A DNA stretch of 64,000 nucleotides from Mesorhizobium huakuii (GTDB lineage Bacteria > Pseudomonadota > Alphaproteobacteria > Rhizobiales > Rhizobiaceae), in assembly GCF_014189455.1 (NCBI RefSeq), contig NZ_CP050296.1, positions 4,212,001 to 4,276,000 of the forward strand. The letters run 5' to 3'. The notes under the pieces are model-generated. The model made no database searches. It was not told the DNA's origin and saw only the letters and a program-made list of their open reading frames with translations. A program made the translations under genes and the position numbers. How positions within the stretch are numbered: the stretch's first letter is position 1; each line of letters begins with the position of its first letter. Of this stretch, positions 17,327-30,876 are shown one piece after another.

Positions 17327-18970
17327 ATGAAACGCACCATGCCGCACGCTGAAAGCTACGATTACATCATTGTTGGGGCCGGATCGGCCGGTTGCGTGCT
17401 CGCCAACCGGCTGAGCGCCGACCCTCAATGTTCGGTGCTGTTGCTGGAGGCCGGCGGCTGGGATCGCGATCCCATGATCCATATACCGCTTGGATGGGGT
17501 AAGATCCTGACCGAGCGGCGCCATGACTGGATGTATTTCTGCGAGCCGGAAGACAATGTCGGCGGACGCAAGGTCGAGTGCGCGCGCGGCAAGGTTGTCG
17601 GCGGATCCTCGTCGACCAACGCCATGGCCTATGTGCGGGGCAATCGCGGGGACTACGATCGTTGGGCAGCCACTGGGCTCAGCGACTGGTCATACGACAA
17701 GGTGCTGCCGTACTTCCGCAAGCATGAAAGCTGGGAAGGCGGCGAGAACCAGTTTCGTGGCGGCAAAGGTCCGGTCAGCACCCAGTTCTGCCGCTACAAG
17801 GACACGCTGATCGACGCCTTTGCGCAAGCCAGCGTGCAGGCCGGTTACGAGCAGACGAAAGATTATAATGGCGAGCAGCAGGAAGGGTTCGGCCGCCTCC
17901 AGATGACGATCTCAAAAGGCCGGCGCGCCTCGACCGCGACAGCCTATCTGCGGCCGGCGCTCAAGCGGCCCAATTTGACCGTCCTGACAGAAGCAAGCGC
18001 TACCAAGATCGTGCTGGAGGGTGCGCGCGCCACCGGCGTCACCATCAACCATCGCGGCGGCGAACGCACGGTCGTTGCCCGTAAGGAAGTGCTGCTTTCC
18101 GGCGGCGTGATCAACACGCCGCAACTCATGATGCTGTCGGGCATAGGGGCGCAGGATGAGCTTGCCGCCCACGGCATCCAGACGCGGGTCAACCTGCCGG
18201 CGGTCGGCAAGAACCTGCAGGATCACGTCTCGGTCATCCTCATGTACCGGCGCCGGGCCCCGGGCGGCCCGTTCCTGCGCAACATGCGTGCCGATCGGAT
18301 CGGGCTCGATTTCGTCAAGACCTACCTGACGGGACGCGGTTTTTCCGGCGATGTGCCCGGCGGCGTCGTCGCCTTCCTGAAGAGCGGCCCGGCGAGGCCG
18401 TTGCCGGATGTGCAGCTGCTCTTCACGGCGGCGCCGCTCGCCGCATGGCCATATTTCAAGCCGTTCAAGGCGCCGTTTGCGGACGGCTTCGCAACGCGCA
18501 TCGTGGCGACGCAGCCTGAGAGCCGGGGAGCAGTAAAACTGGCCTCGGCCGATCCTTCCGCCGCGCCGCTGATCCACCAGAATTTCCTCGCCTCGCCGAA
18601 GGATTGGGAATCGCTGCGGGCCGGCTTCCGAGTGGCGCGGGATCTCGCGTCGCAGCCCTCCATGCAGCCCTTCATCGAGGCGGAGTTTTTTCCCGGCCCG
18701 AAGTGCCAGAGCGACGACGAGATCGACGAGCATATCCGCAAGACCTCCATCACCGTGCATCATCCGGCCGGGACCTGCCGGATGGGGGCCGATGCGGCCT
18801 CGGTCGTTGACCCGCAATTGCGCGTTCGCGGTGTCCAGGGCCTCAGAGTGGTGGACGCTTCCGTCATGCCCGACCTGGTCTGCGGAAACATCAATGCGGC
18901 AGTGATCATGATTGCCGAGAAAGCCGCCCACCTGATCGCGAGCTCGAAAGAAAGCGGGGCAGTGCAATGA
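17327..18970 (+). CDS. 4-pyridoxate (4-pyridoxic acid) dehydrogenase, GMC flavoprotein
   Basis: The roughly 547-residue GMC oxidoreductase has the FAD motif [14 protein letters not shown] near the N-terminus, the [15 protein letters not shown] loop, and the C-terminal [10 protein letters not shown] motif with the catalytic His. In M. loti the gene at this place (mlr6792) encodes 4-pyridoxic acid dehydrogenase, which oxidises the 5-hydroxymethyl of 4-pyridoxate to the aldehyde FHMPC. Starts at 17327 (MKRTM) and 17339 (MPHAES) are both possible; the longer frame from 17264 has no family support. Its stop overlaps the next gene's start by 4 nt, so the two oxidation steps are translationally coupled. 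Confidence 0.92.
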   Translation: MKRTMPHAESYDYIIVGAGSAGCVLANRLSADPQCSVLLLEAGGWDRDPMIHIPLGWGKILTERRHDWMYFCEPEDNVGGRKVECARGKVVGGSSSTNAMAYVRGNRGDYDRWAATGLSDWSYDKVLPYFRKHESWEGGENQFRGGKGPVSTQFCRYKDTLIDAFAQASVQAGYEQTKDYNGEQQEGFGRLQMTISKGRRASTATAYLRPALKRPNLTVLTEASATKIVLEGARATGVTINHRGGERTVVARKEVLLSGGVINTPQLMMLSGIGAQDELAAHGIQTRVNLPAVGKNLQDHVSVILMYRRRAPGGPFLRNMRADRIGLDFVKTYLTGRGFSGDVPGGVVAFLKSGPARPLPDVQLLFTAAPLAAWPYFKPFKAPFADGFATRIVATQPESRGAVKLASADPSAAPLIHQNFLASPKDWESLRAGFRVARDLASQPSMQPFIEAEFFPGPKCQSDDEIDEHIRKTSITVHHPAGTCRMGADAASVVDPQLRVRGVQGLRVVDASVMPDLVCGNINAAVIMIAEKAAHLIASSKESGAVQ

Positions 18971-19896
18971 TCCGAAATATCGCCATCATCGGTATGGGCA
19001 CGATGGGGCCGGGCATGGCCGCCCGGCTCGCCAGAGGCGGCCTGCAGGTGGCCGCCTACGATGTCGCCCCGGCAGCGATCGAGCGCGCGCGATCCATGTT
19101 GGGCGTGGCCGAGGGCGTTCTCGACGCCTTGGGTATCGCGCCGCCATCGGCCGGCGTTGGAACGGTTCGCTTCACCGATGATATCGGCGGCGCGGTATCC
19201 GGTGCCGACCTCGTCATCGAGAACGTTCCTGAAAACATTTCGGTCAAGGCCGACGTCTATCGCACGATCGACGGCCTGATAGGCTCGGACACGATCGTCG
19301 CATCCGACACATCCGGTATCCCGATCACCAAGCTGCAGGCGCATATCTCGCATCCCGAGCGGATGGTCGGCATGCACTGGTCGAACCCGCCGCACATCAT
19401 CCCGATGATCGAGGTGATCGCCGGCGAGAAGACAGCGCCGCAAACCGTGGCCACGATCCGCGACCTGATCCGCTCGATCGGCTTGCTGCCGGTGGTGGTG
19501 AAGAAGGATGTTCCGGGCTTCGTCGAGAACCGCGTGCTCTATGCGCTGCTGCGCGAGGCGGTCGACCTTGTCGAACGCGGCGTCATCGATCCGGAGGATC
19601 TCGACACCTGTGTGTCGTGGGGCATCGGCTACAAGATCGCCGTCATCGGACCGATGGCGCTGCTCGATATGGCCGGCCTCGATATCTACAAGTCCGTCTC
19701 CTCCTTCCTCAACGCGGATCTCTCCAATCGCGACGATGTCGCGCCCATGGTGCTGGAAAAGACCAACGCGTCGAAGCTCGGCATCAAGTCGGGCGAGGGC
19801 ATGTTCTCCTATACGCCCGAGCAGACCAAGGCGCTGCAAGGCGAACGGGCGCGCAAACTGGTCGCGGTGCGGCGCATCCTGGAGGGCCGGGAGTAG
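18967..19896 (+). CDS. 5-formyl-3-hydroxy-2-methylpyridine-4-carboxylate 5-dehydrogenase (FHMPC dehydrogenase)
   Basis: The 309-residue protein belongs to the 3-hydroxyacyl-CoA-dehydrogenase-like family, with the NAD-binding GMGTMG motif at residues 9-14 and the [10 protein letters not shown] segment. It matches my memory of M. loti FHMPC dehydrogenase (mlr6793), an unusual member that oxidises an aldehyde to the carboxylate HMPDC using NAD. The family His lies in the GMHWSNPPH segment. ATGA overlap with the 4-pyridoxate dehydrogenase gene; 2 nt before the next ABC ATPase gene, so the transporter is in the same transcript. Confidence 0.93.
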   Translation: MIRNIAIIGMGTMGPGMAARLARGGLQVAAYDVAPAAIERARSMLGVAEGVLDALGIAPPSAGVGTVRFTDDIGGAVSGADLVIENVPENISVKADVYRTIDGLIGSDTIVASDTSGIPITKLQAHISHPERMVGMHWSNPPHIIPMIEVIAGEKTAPQTVATIRDLIRSIGLLPVVVKKDVPGFVENRVLYALLREAVDLVERGVIDPEDLDTCVSWGIGYKIAVIGPMALLDMAGLDIYKSVSSFLNADLSNRDDVAPMVLEKTNASKLGIKSGEGMFSYTPEQTKALQGERARKLVAVRRILEGRE

Positions 19897-19898
19897 CC

Positions 19899-20732
19899 AT
19901 GCGCATGGAACCCATTCGAGCAGCAGGCGGTCGGCCAGCTCATATCCGCCACGATGACGACCTGATCTCCGCCAAGGGTGTTTCGGTGGTCATGGCCAGC
20001 CAGCTGGTTCTGCAGAACATCGATCTGTCGATCCCGAAAGGGTCGTTTGTCTCCCTTATCGGTCCTTCCGGTTGCGGCAAGAGCACCTTGCTCAAGGTTC
20101 TGGCCGGGCTTGTGAATCCGACGAGCGGCAGCGTTTCGATCGCCGGGCTTCGGCCGGTCGAGGCGGCGCGCAAGCGCATGATCGGCCTCGTCTTTCAGGA
20201 CGCCAATTTGCTTCCCTGGAAGAATGCCGTCGACAACGCATCGATGCTGCTTGGCATCGCCGACAGATCGCTCTCGCGCGCCGATTTGCGGGCACGCGGG
20301 CAGGAGATGCTGGAACTGGTGGGGTTGGGCGACAGCGCCCACAAACGCCCCAATGAATTGTCCGGCGGCATGCGCCAGCGCGTCGCCATCGCGCGGGCCC
20401 TGGCGCTCGATCCGGCGGTGCTGCTGATGGACGAGCCATTCGGCGCGCTCGACGCCATTACCCGCGATTCGATGGGACAGTCGCTGCTGGAGATCTGGCA
20501 GCGCACCGGCAAGACCATCGTGCTCGTCACCCATTCCATAGACGAAGCCATCCACCTGTCGCGCCATGTCCACGTAATGGGGATCAAGCCTGGGCGGATC
20601 ACCGAGAGCCTCGACATTGGTCTGCCCTATCCGCGCGATCTGTCGGTGACGGAAGATCCGGAATTCGTCGGGCTGGTGGTTCAACTGCGGGTGATGCTGC
20701 GCGCCAGCCATCAGCCGGGAGGCACCTCGTGA
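19899..20732 (+). CDS. ABC transporter ATPase, NitT/TauT type
   Basis: The 277-residue ATPase has Walker A GPSGCGKST at 55-63, the signature LSGGMRQRVAIARAL and Walker B LLMDEPFGALD. It also has the THSIDEAIHLS switch segment typical of nitrate/sulfonate/bicarbonate-type importers (SsuB/TauB). ATG 19899 is 2 nt after the FHMPC dehydrogenase stop. It overlaps the permease gene by 4 nt. Together with the next two genes it forms a complete importer embedded in the B6 operon, so a B6 vitamer or pathway compound is the inferred ligand. Confidence 0.93.
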   Translation: MRMEPIRAAGGRPAHIRHDDDLISAKGVSVVMASQLVLQNIDLSIPKGSFVSLIGPSGCGKSTLLKVLAGLVNPTSGSVSIAGLRPVEAARKRMIGLVFQDANLLPWKNAVDNASMLLGIADRSLSRADLRARGQEMLELVGLGDSAHKRPNELSGGMRQRVAIARALALDPAVLLMDEPFGALDAITRDSMGQSLLEIWQRTGKTIVLVTHSIDEAIHLSRHVHVMGIKPGRITESLDIGLPYPRDLSVTEDPEFVGLVVQLRVMLRASHQPGGTS

Positions 20733-21544
20733 GCGATCAACCCATCACCAATCTCTCCGAGCCGCGGCTTGCCTCCAACTGGGCAGCGGCGACTGGCAGC
20801 TGGCTGCCGGCAGTCATTCTTCTACTGGCGACGATCATCGTGTGGGAAGCCGTGGTACGGATTTTCGCCATCTCCGCCTTCATCATTCCCGCCCCGTCCG
20901 AGATCGCGCAATCGCTGGTCGCGCAATGGCCAACGCTGATGCAGGCGAGCCTGGTGACGGCGGGCGAAATCCTGTTCGGATTCCTTGTCTCTGTCGTGGT
21001 CGGCATTGCCATTGCGCTGATCATCGTGCGCTTCGACTGGCTGGGGCGAGCGCTCTATCCGCTGGTGGTGCTGTTCCAGAACGTGCCAAAGGTGGCACTG
21101 GCGCCGATCTTCATCCTCTGGTTCGGCTACGGGCTCGCGCCCAAGATCGGCCTGATCCTGGTCATCGCCTTCTTCCCGGTGACCTTGTCGATGCTGGCGG
21201 GCATGCAGTCGGTCGATCGCTCGCTGCTATCGCTGATGAATTCGGTCGGCGCCAGCCCGACGCAGATCCTGTTCAAGATCCGTGTTCCGCATTCGCTGCC
21301 CAACCTGATGGCCGGAACCAAGATCGCCGCGACGCTCAGCGTCATCGGCGCCATCGTCGGCGAATTCGCCGGCGCCTCGGATGGGCTCGGCTACGTCATC
21401 CAGTTCGCCTCGACCCAGCTCGACACCGCGCTGGTCTTCGCGGCCCTGCTCCTCGTTTCGGTGCTGGGCATCGCCTTCTATTACGCAGCCGAAATTCTCG
21501 AACGCATCGTGGTGCCGTGGGCGCCGAAATTCAGCCAGTCCTAG
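20729..21544 (+). CDS. ABC transporter permease, NitT/TauT type
   Basis: The 271-residue inner-membrane protein is of the SsuC/TauC family. It has about six membrane segments and the cytoplasmic EAA loop (SLLSLMNSVGASPTQILFKIRVPHSLPNL, about residues 165-193). It carries the GEFAGASDGLGYVI segment common in this family. The start overlaps the ATPase gene (GTGA) and the binding protein follows 35 nt later. It forms the channel of the importer coupled to B6 degradation. Confidence 0.93.
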   Translation: MSDQPITNLSEPRLASNWAAATGSWLPAVILLLATIIVWEAVVRIFAISAFIIPAPSEIAQSLVAQWPTLMQASLVTAGEILFGFLVSVVVGIAIALIIVRFDWLGRALYPLVVLFQNVPKVALAPIFILWFGYGLAPKIGLILVIAFFPVTLSMLAGMQSVDRSLLSLMNSVGASPTQILFKIRVPHSLPNLMAGTKIAATLSVIGAIVGEFAGASDGLGYVIQFASTQLDTALVFAALLLVSVLGIAFYYAAEILERIVVPWAPKFSQS

Positions 21545-21579
21545 GCCCGCTCAATCAACCAACCAAAAAGGGAACAAAA

Positions 21580-22590
21580 ATGCTCAGACGCTCACTTATC
21601 AAGGCAGTTGCCGTTGCAGCGGCCGTCGGTGCGCTTGGCTTCTCCGGCGCAGCACTGGCGGCGGACAAGGTCAGCGTCCAGCTCGACTGGGTGGTGCGCG
21701 GCAACCACGCCATGTTCTTCGTCGGCAAGGAGAAGGGCTTCTTCGCCAGGAACGACATCGACGTCGCCGAGATCCGCAAGGGGTCCGGCTCGCCGGACGC
21801 CATGCGGCTGGTGGGCAATGAAAACGCGGATTTCGGTTTCGGCGATCTTCCCACGCTCGCCGTCGCCCGGTCGCAGAATGTTCCCGTCGTGGCGCTGGCC
21901 GCTGTCAACCAGCACTCGCCGCTGGCGATCATCTCGCTGGCCAAGACGCTGAAGCTCACCAAGCCGGCGGATCTCAAGGGTCTTACCATCGGCATTCATC
22001 CGGCCGGTTCGACCTATATCTTCTTCAAGGGCTTCCTGGCGGCCAATGGTCTGACGGAGAAGGACATGACGCTGAACAGCGTCTCGCCGCCCTATGAAAG
22101 CTATCTGCTTCTGGGCCGTGTCCAGACGGTGGTCGGATATGTCGATGCCGAGGTTCCCGAGCTGGAGGCCAAGGCCGGCGGTCCCGGCTCGCTCAGCATC
22201 ATGATGGGCTCGGACCATGGCTGGAAGGCCTATGGCTCCGGACTGTTCACCTCGCAGACGATGATCAAGGACAAGCCGGATGTCGTCGCCCGCTTCGTCA
22301 AGGCGTACAGGGAAGCTTTTGACTATGTCGTGGCGCACCCCGAAGAGGCCGCCGAGATCACCGCGAAGGCCGCACCCGGTTACGCCGACAAGAAGGATGT
22401 GCTGCTGGCGCAGATCAACGCCGACATCGCGTCGACCTTCACTAGCCCGGACACCAAGGAACACGGCCTCGGCTGGATGACGAAGACGCAGTGGGAGGAA
22501 ACGCTGAAGACGCTCACCGATCAAGGCGTGCTCAAGACGGCTCTCTCGGCGGACGACGTCTTCAACGACACGTTCCTGGCAAAGAAATAG
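21580..22590 (+). CDS. ABC transporter substrate-binding protein, NMT1/THI5-like
   Basis: The 336-residue periplasmic protein has an N-terminal signal peptide (about 1-27, ending A-L-A before AD). The mature start KVSVQLDWVVRGNHAMFFVGKEKGFF is the classic opening of NMT1/THI5-like binding proteins. Known members bind thiamin-pyrimidine precursors, which are shaped like pyridoxine, so binding of pyridoxine or a related pyridine is a sensible inference. ATG 21580 follows AAAAGGGAAC. It ends the importer block; the next gene is on the other strand. Confidence 0.9.
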   Translation: MLRRSLIKAVAVAAAVGALGFSGAALAADKVSVQLDWVVRGNHAMFFVGKEKGFFARNDIDVAEIRKGSGSPDAMRLVGNENADFGFGDLPTLAVARSQNVPVVALAAVNQHSPLAIISLAKTLKLTKPADLKGLTIGIHPAGSTYIFFKGFLAANGLTEKDMTLNSVSPPYESYLLLGRVQTVVGYVDAEVPELEAKAGGPGSLSIMMGSDHGWKAYGSGLFTSQTMIKDKPDVVARFVKAYREAFDYVVAHPEEAAEITAKAAPGYADKKDVLLAQINADIASTFTSPDTKEHGLGWMTKTQWEETLKTLTDQGVLKTALSADDVFNDTFLAKK

Positions 22591-22627
22591 GAGGCGCGCG
22601 GTGTTGGGCGGACAAGTCGATGAGCGC

Positions 22628-23083
22628 CTACCGGCAGACCAGGCTGTCTTGCCCCATGGCGCAGGACACGGCGCGTCCGCCTTTCGCAGCGTCGGTGCGG
22701 TCGAGCGCTATCTGCACGCGTGTGGCATATGCGCGGCCAGCCAGGCCGCACCACAGCCGCTCGATGGGCAGGTTCTCGCGCTTGTCGTTGAGGATCGTGA
22801 ACGTGCCCGTCTTGGGGTCGAACCAGAGCTCGATGCGGGCGCTCTTGCCCGGCTCGACCGTCGCGATCCCGGCCGAATACCAGTGGGCGAAGTCCGCATT
22901 GCAGGACAGCCCTTCAGTGCCCGCATTCGAAATCGTCAACGGCACCATGGCGAGGCCGTCGGTGCCCTTGCGGACGATGACATGGTGCAACTCAACCGCG
23001 TTGGCGAAGGATGTGAACGCCAGCATCACCGGAAGGACATAACGAATCTTCACTTTGCCCGATCTCCATGGGTAGATTTTCAT
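22628..23083 (-). CDS. Small secreted protein of unknown function
   Basis: The roughly 151-residue protein has a signal peptide (RYVLPVMLAFTSFANA before VELHHV). The mature domain of about 120 residues has four Cys in pairable positions (SCNAD, LWCGL, VSCAM, LVCR) and beta-strand-like alternation. I do not recognise the family. ATG 23083 is the first good start; GTG 23053 would give a tighter 19-residue signal and has GGAG upstream. It is the only minus-strand gene inside the plus-strand B6 island, between the two importers. It converges with the NMT1-like gene and diverges from the BMP-type gene. Whether it relates to B6 is unknown. Confidence 0.65.
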   Translation of the reverse strand: MKIYPWRSGKVKIRYVLPVMLAFTSFANAVELHHVIVRKGTDGLAMVPLTISNAGTEGLSCNADFAHWYSAGIATVEPGKSARIELWFDPKTGTFTILNDKRENLPIERLWCGLAGRAYATRVQIALDRTDAAKGGRAVSCAMGQDSLVCR

Positions 23084-23154
23084 CGGGCAGTCTATCTCGC
23101 TTATGCGCAATAACAATAAGAATATTGATTGGAAAATCAAACAGAGAGGGTAAT

Positions 23155-24183
23155 ATGTTAAAGATTCTTAAGAGCAGCGTAAGTGCAGTTGTACTGAGCA
23201 GTGTCTTGTTGGGAAGCGCGCTTGCCGGCGAAGTCAAGTCGATCGCCATCCTGACACCTGAAGAAGGCACCGACTACGGCTGGAACCAGCAAGGCATCGA
23301 CGCCGCCAAGGCGGCGGGCAAGGCCGCCGGCGTCGAGGTGGTCGTGGCCCAGGGGCTCGGCTATGGCGACGTTCGCCCGACCTTGCGCGAACTTGCATCC
23401 GACGGCGCCAGCCTGCTGATCGCCCACGCCAGCGGTTACAACACGTCCGCGCCTGAAATCGCCAAGGAATTGAAGGTTCCGGTGGCGATCGTCGATACGC
23501 CGAACGGCCTGGAGAAGGGCCTCGTTGCAGACTACACGCTGAGCGGCCACCAGGGCGCCTATCTCGCCGGCCGTCTCGCCGCCAAGATGTCGCGTTCCAA
23601 GTCGGTCGGCATCGTCGTCTCGGGCGAACCGCCATCGTGGAATTCGCAGTCGGCGGCGTTCGCGCAAGGCGTGAAGGCGGAAAACCCGGACGTCAAGATC
23701 ACCTATGCGGTGATCGGACCCGCCGCCTACAGCGATGCGGCCGGCGGCAAGCGCGTCACCGAAAGCGTGATCGCGTCGGGCGCCGACATCATCTTCGGCC
23801 AGGGCAACGGTTCGAGTTTCGGCATGCTGCAGGCGGTCGAGACGACCAAGGCAGCGGATGGCGGCAAGGTCTATTTCATCGATGTCATTGGCGACAAGTC
23901 GCCGATCGACAAGGGCTTCCTGCTGTCGTCGGTTGTGTGGAATATCGAGCCGGTCTATGCGGCGATGATCGCCGACCTGAAGGCCGACACGTTCGGCACC
24001 AAGCACTATACGATCGGCCTCAAGGACGACTCGGTGAAGCTGCTGAAAACCGCGGCCATTCCGGACAATGTCTGGACGGAAATCCAGGCGCTGCGCGAAG
24101 ACGTCATTTCCGGCAAGATCAAGGTCGATCCGGTCTATGACGCCGCCGCCGTCCGGGCGCTGATGACCAGCGTCGCCCAGTAA
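23155..24183 (+). CDS. BMP-family ABC transporter substrate-binding protein
   Basis: The 342-residue protein has a signal peptide (about 1-24, ending A-L-A before GE) and the basic-membrane-protein (BMP/PnrA-like) fold. It has GTDYGWNQQGIDAAKAAG at the N-lobe, GLGYGDVRPTLRELASDGASLLIAHASGY, and the GADIIFGQGNGSSFGMLQAVE segment. BMP proteins usually bind purine nucleosides and related ring compounds. ATG 23155 follows AGAGAGGG. It leads a four-gene importer directly upstream of 4-pyridoxolactonase, so a B6 vitamer or its glycoside is an inferred ligand. Confidence 0.9.
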   Translation: MLKILKSSVSAVVLSSVLLGSALAGEVKSIAILTPEEGTDYGWNQQGIDAAKAAGKAAGVEVVVAQGLGYGDVRPTLRELASDGASLLIAHASGYNTSAPEIAKELKVPVAIVDTPNGLEKGLVADYTLSGHQGAYLAGRLAAKMSRSKSVGIVVSGEPPSWNSQSAAFAQGVKAENPDVKITYAVIGPAAYSDAAGGKRVTESVIASGADIIFGQGNGSSFGMLQAVETTKAADGGKVYFIDVIGDKSPIDKGFLLSSVVWNIEPVYAAMIADLKADTFGTKHYTIGLKDDSVKLLKTAAIPDNVWTEIQALREDVISGKIKVDPVYDAAAVRALMTSVAQ

Positions 24184-24260
24184 GGCGATCAAGGTCGGCT
24201 GCCGGAGGGGTGATCCGTTCACCTCTCCGGCCGATTACCATTTTTTGGTGTTGGGCTTTC

Positions 24261-25825
24261 ATGAGCAGTTCTTCTTCATCGTCCGTTGCCGGGCGCGACA
24301 TCGTCGGGCTTGAAGGCGTGACCAAACGCTTTCCCGGCATCGTTGCCAATGACAGCATCGACCTGTCGATCCGTCCCGGCGAGGTGCATGTGCTGCTCGG
24401 TGAGAACGGTGCCGGAAAATCGACATTGATCGGCATGCTGTCGGGACTGCAGCAGCCGGACGAAGGGCGCATACTGGTCGACGGCAAACCGACCCCGATC
24501 ACTTCGCCGCGCCATGCGCTGGCGCTGGGCATCGGTACCGTCTTCCAGCACATGATGCTGGTGCCGACGCTGACGGTGGCGGAAAACCTGTTGCTTGGCG
24601 GACCCTGGTGGCAACGTCCCAGGACCGAGGAGCTTGAGACGCGCGTCGCCGAGATCACCCGCAGTCTCGGCATCACGGTGAAGCTGCACGCCAAGGTGTC
24701 GGAGCTTTCGCTCGGCGAGCAGCAGCAGGTCGAAATCCTGCGCGCCATGGTGCGCAACAGCCGGCTGCTGATCCTCGACGAGTCCACCTCGATGCTGACG
24801 CCGAAAGGCATTGACGAACTGGGCGCGCTGATGCGCCGCCTTGTCGAGCAGGGCCTGGCGATCGTCTTCATCACCCACAAGCTCAAGGAAGCGGCGGCCT
24901 TCGGCGACCGCATCTCGGTGTTGAAGCTCGGTCGCAAGGTCGGCGAGATTCCACCCGAGCGGTTTCGAGCGCTGGGCGAACAGGCGATCATCTCCGAGAT
25001 CGTGGAATTGATGTTCGGCAAGCAGAAGGACGATCCGGAAGCGGTCGAGCGCCCGGTCCGTACAGTCCGCACGGATGCCGCTCCGCTGCTTCAGGTCGCG
25101 GACCTCGCGGTCGCGCCGACTGGCAATGCGCCCGGCCTGTCGTCGATCTCCTTCGACATCCGCCCGGGCGAAATCCTCGGCATCGCCGGCATTGACGGCA
25201 ACGGCCAGAAGCAGCTGGCGGAAGCGCTGGCTGGCCAGCGCGCCGCGACCAGCGGTTCGGTGCGGCTGGAGGGCACCGCCATCGAGGCGCTGAGCGTCGG
25301 CGAACGCCGTCGGTGCGGTCTGCGCTACCTGACCGACGACCGGCTGGGCGAAGGCACTGTCGGCACCTTCCCGGTCTCGATCAACTTCTTCCTCAAGCAG
25401 GTTGGCGCTGCGCCCCTCTGGCGCGGCGGCGTCGAGCAGCGCAGCGAGATCGACAAGCGTGCCGCTGAGCTCGTGCGCGAATATGATGTGCGCACGCCAA
25501 GCCTGAAGACGCCGGTCGCCCGGCTGTCCGGCGGCAACATCCAGAAGGTACTTCTGGCACGCGAACTGGCAGAGGGCGCCAAGGTGGTGATCTTCAACAA
25601 GCCGACCTATGGGCTCGATCTCGCCAACACATTGGCGTCGCGCCAGCGCATCCGCGATACGGCGGCCCGCGGCCTTGCCGTGCTCTTGATCTCCACCGAC
25701 CTCGAGGAGTTGCTGAGCATGTGCGACCGCGTCGCCGTCATCGCCAACGGAGCGCTGGTCGGCACCGTCGAGAACACCGACGACGCCCGCACCAGGATCG
25801 GCCGCCTGATGATCGGACTTGCCGC

Positions 25826-25829
<4 letters not shown>
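24261..25829 (+). CDS. ABC transporter ATPase with two nucleotide-binding domains (BMP/sugar type)
   Basis: The 522-residue tandem ATPase has domain 1 with Walker A GENGAGKST and signature LSLGEQQQVEILRAM. Walker B is LLILDESTSML, where the usual DEPT is DEST. Domain 2 has a degenerate Walker A (GIDGNGQKQ), signature LSGGNIQKVLLAREL and a Walker B lacking the acidic pair (VVIFNKPTYGLD). Degenerate second domains are usual in this class. ATG 24261 is chosen since the frame from 24210 has no ribosome site. Its stop overlaps the permease start (ATGA). Confidence 0.92.
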
Positions 25830-28716
<2,887 letters not shown>

Positions 28717-28738
28717 CCGCCGCCAATCCGGAGACAAG

Positions 28739-29920
28739 ATGATGCGCTATCCCGAACATGCCGATCCGGTCATCACGCTGACCGCGGGGCCGGTGAACGC
28801 CTATCCCGAAGTGCTGCGCGGACTCGGCCGCACGGTTCTCTACGATTACGATCCGGCATTCCAGCTCTTCTACGAGGGTGTGGTCGACAAGGCGCAAAAG
28901 GCGATGCGGCTGTCGAACAAGCCGGTCATCCTGCATGGTGAGCCGGTGCTCGGCCTCGAGGCGGCGGCGGCGTCGCTGATCACACCAGACGATGTCGTGC
29001 TCAATCTTGCTTCCGGCGTCTACGGCAAGGGCTTCGGCTACTGGGCGAAACGCTATTCGCCGCATCTGCTCGAAATCGAAGTGCCCTACAATGAGGCGAT
29101 CGACCCGCAGGCGGTGGCCGACATGCTCAAGGCGCATCCGGAAATCACCATCGTGTCCGTCTGCCATCACGACACGCCGTCGGGCACCATCAATCCGATC
29201 GACGCCATCGGCGCGCTGGTCTCTGGGCATGGCGGCTATCTTATCGTTGACGCGGTCTCCTCCTTCGGCGGCATGAAGACGCATCCCGAGGATTGCAAGG
29301 CCGATATCTATGTCACCGGCCCCAACAAATGCCTGGGCGCCCCTCCCGGCCTCACCATGATGGGCGTCAGCGACCGGGCCTGGGCCAAGATGAAGGCCAA
29401 TCCCCTGGCGCCGCGCGCCTCGATGCTGAGCATCGTCGACTGGGAGAATGCCTGGTCGAAGGACAAGCCGTTTCCGTTCACGCCGTCGGTCTCGGAGATA
29501 AACGGGCTCGACGTCGCGCTCGACCTCTACCTCAATGAGGGGCCGGAGGCGGTGTGGGCGCGCCACGCGCTCACCGCCAGGGCCATGCGCGCGGGCGTCA
29601 CCGCGATGGGCCTGTCGATCTGGGCCGCCAGCGACAGGATCGCGTCGCCAACCACCACCGCCGTCCGTACCCCCGAAGGTGTCGACGAGAAGGCGCTTCG
29701 CCAGGCCGCGCGCGCCCGCTACGGCGTGGTGTTTTCGTCGGGCCGCGGCGAGACATTGGGGAAGCTGACGCGCATCGGCCATATGGGACCGACCGCCCAG
29801 CCGATCTATGCGATCGCCGCACTCACGGCACTTGGCGGTGCCATGAACGCGGCCGGCCAGAAACTCGCGATCGGCAAAGGCATCGAGGCGGCGCTGGCCG
29901 TTATCGACGCCGACGCCTGA
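28739..29920 (+). CDS. Pyridoxamine-pyruvate aminotransferase (PPAT)
   Basis: The 393-residue fold-type I aminotransferase matches, from memory, M. loti PPAT (mlr6806). It transfers the amino group of free pyridoxamine to pyruvate, giving pyridoxal and L-alanine, and works without bound PLP cofactor. Lys197 in TGPNKCLGAPPG is the residue that forms the aldimine with the substrate pyridoxal. The TPSGTINPIDAIG and VDAVSSFGGM segments place it with the alanine-glyoxylate/serine-pyruvate aminotransferase group. This is the second entry route to pyridoxal besides pyridoxine 4-oxidase. It precedes pyridoxal 4-dehydrogenase by 38 nt. Confidence 0.95.
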   Translation: MMRYPEHADPVITLTAGPVNAYPEVLRGLGRTVLYDYDPAFQLFYEGVVDKAQKAMRLSNKPVILHGEPVLGLEAAAASLITPDDVVLNLASGVYGKGFGYWAKRYSPHLLEIEVPYNEAIDPQAVADMLKAHPEITIVSVCHHDTPSGTINPIDAIGALVSGHGGYLIVDAVSSFGGMKTHPEDCKADIYVTGPNKCLGAPPGLTMMGVSDRAWAKMKANPLAPRASMLSIVDWENAWSKDKPFPFTPSVSEINGLDVALDLYLNEGPEAVWARHALTARAMRAGVTAMGLSIWAASDRIASPTTTAVRTPEGVDEKALRQAARARYGVVFSSGRGETLGKLTRIGHMGPTAQPIYAIAALTALGGAMNAAGQKLAIGKGIEAALAVIDADA

Positions 29921-29946
29921 AAAGACATCACCAGAAAACGGATTGA

Positions 29947-30703
<757 letters not shown>

Positions 30704-30705
<2 letters not shown>

Positions 30706-30750
30706 ATCAGGATGACGTTTGGTTGAAACGTCATCCTGATCTAATTTTTT
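30704..30750 (+). terminator. Rho-independent terminator of the B6 island
   Basis: A perfect 17-bp stem (30704-30720 with 30726-30742) encloses a 5-nt loop GGTTG and is followed by AATTTTTT. The left arm begins inside the TAG stop codon of pyridoxal 4-dehydrogenase. It is the only classic terminator in the 13-31 kb stretch. Confidence 0.9.
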
Positions 30751-30751
30751 G

Positions 30752-30800
30752 GAGCATGATCTTTTCCGAAAACCGGTTCCCACTTTTAGGGATCATGCTC
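30752..30800. repeat. Rhizobiales-type dispersed palindromic repeat
   Basis: GAGCATGATC (30752-30761) and GATCATGCTC (30791-30800) flank a centre containing TTCCGAAAACCGGTTCCCAC. I recognise this element as a common intergenic repeat in Mesorhizobium and relatives. It sits directly after the terminator and before the end of the convergent DapA-like gene. I noticed no second full copy in the window. Confidence 0.75.
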
Positions 30801-30876
30801 TAAATCAGATAGCCGCTGCCCAACACTGCAATGCGACCAGCGGCTGTACCATGGCCGCCTGGTCGCATTGGCCGGG

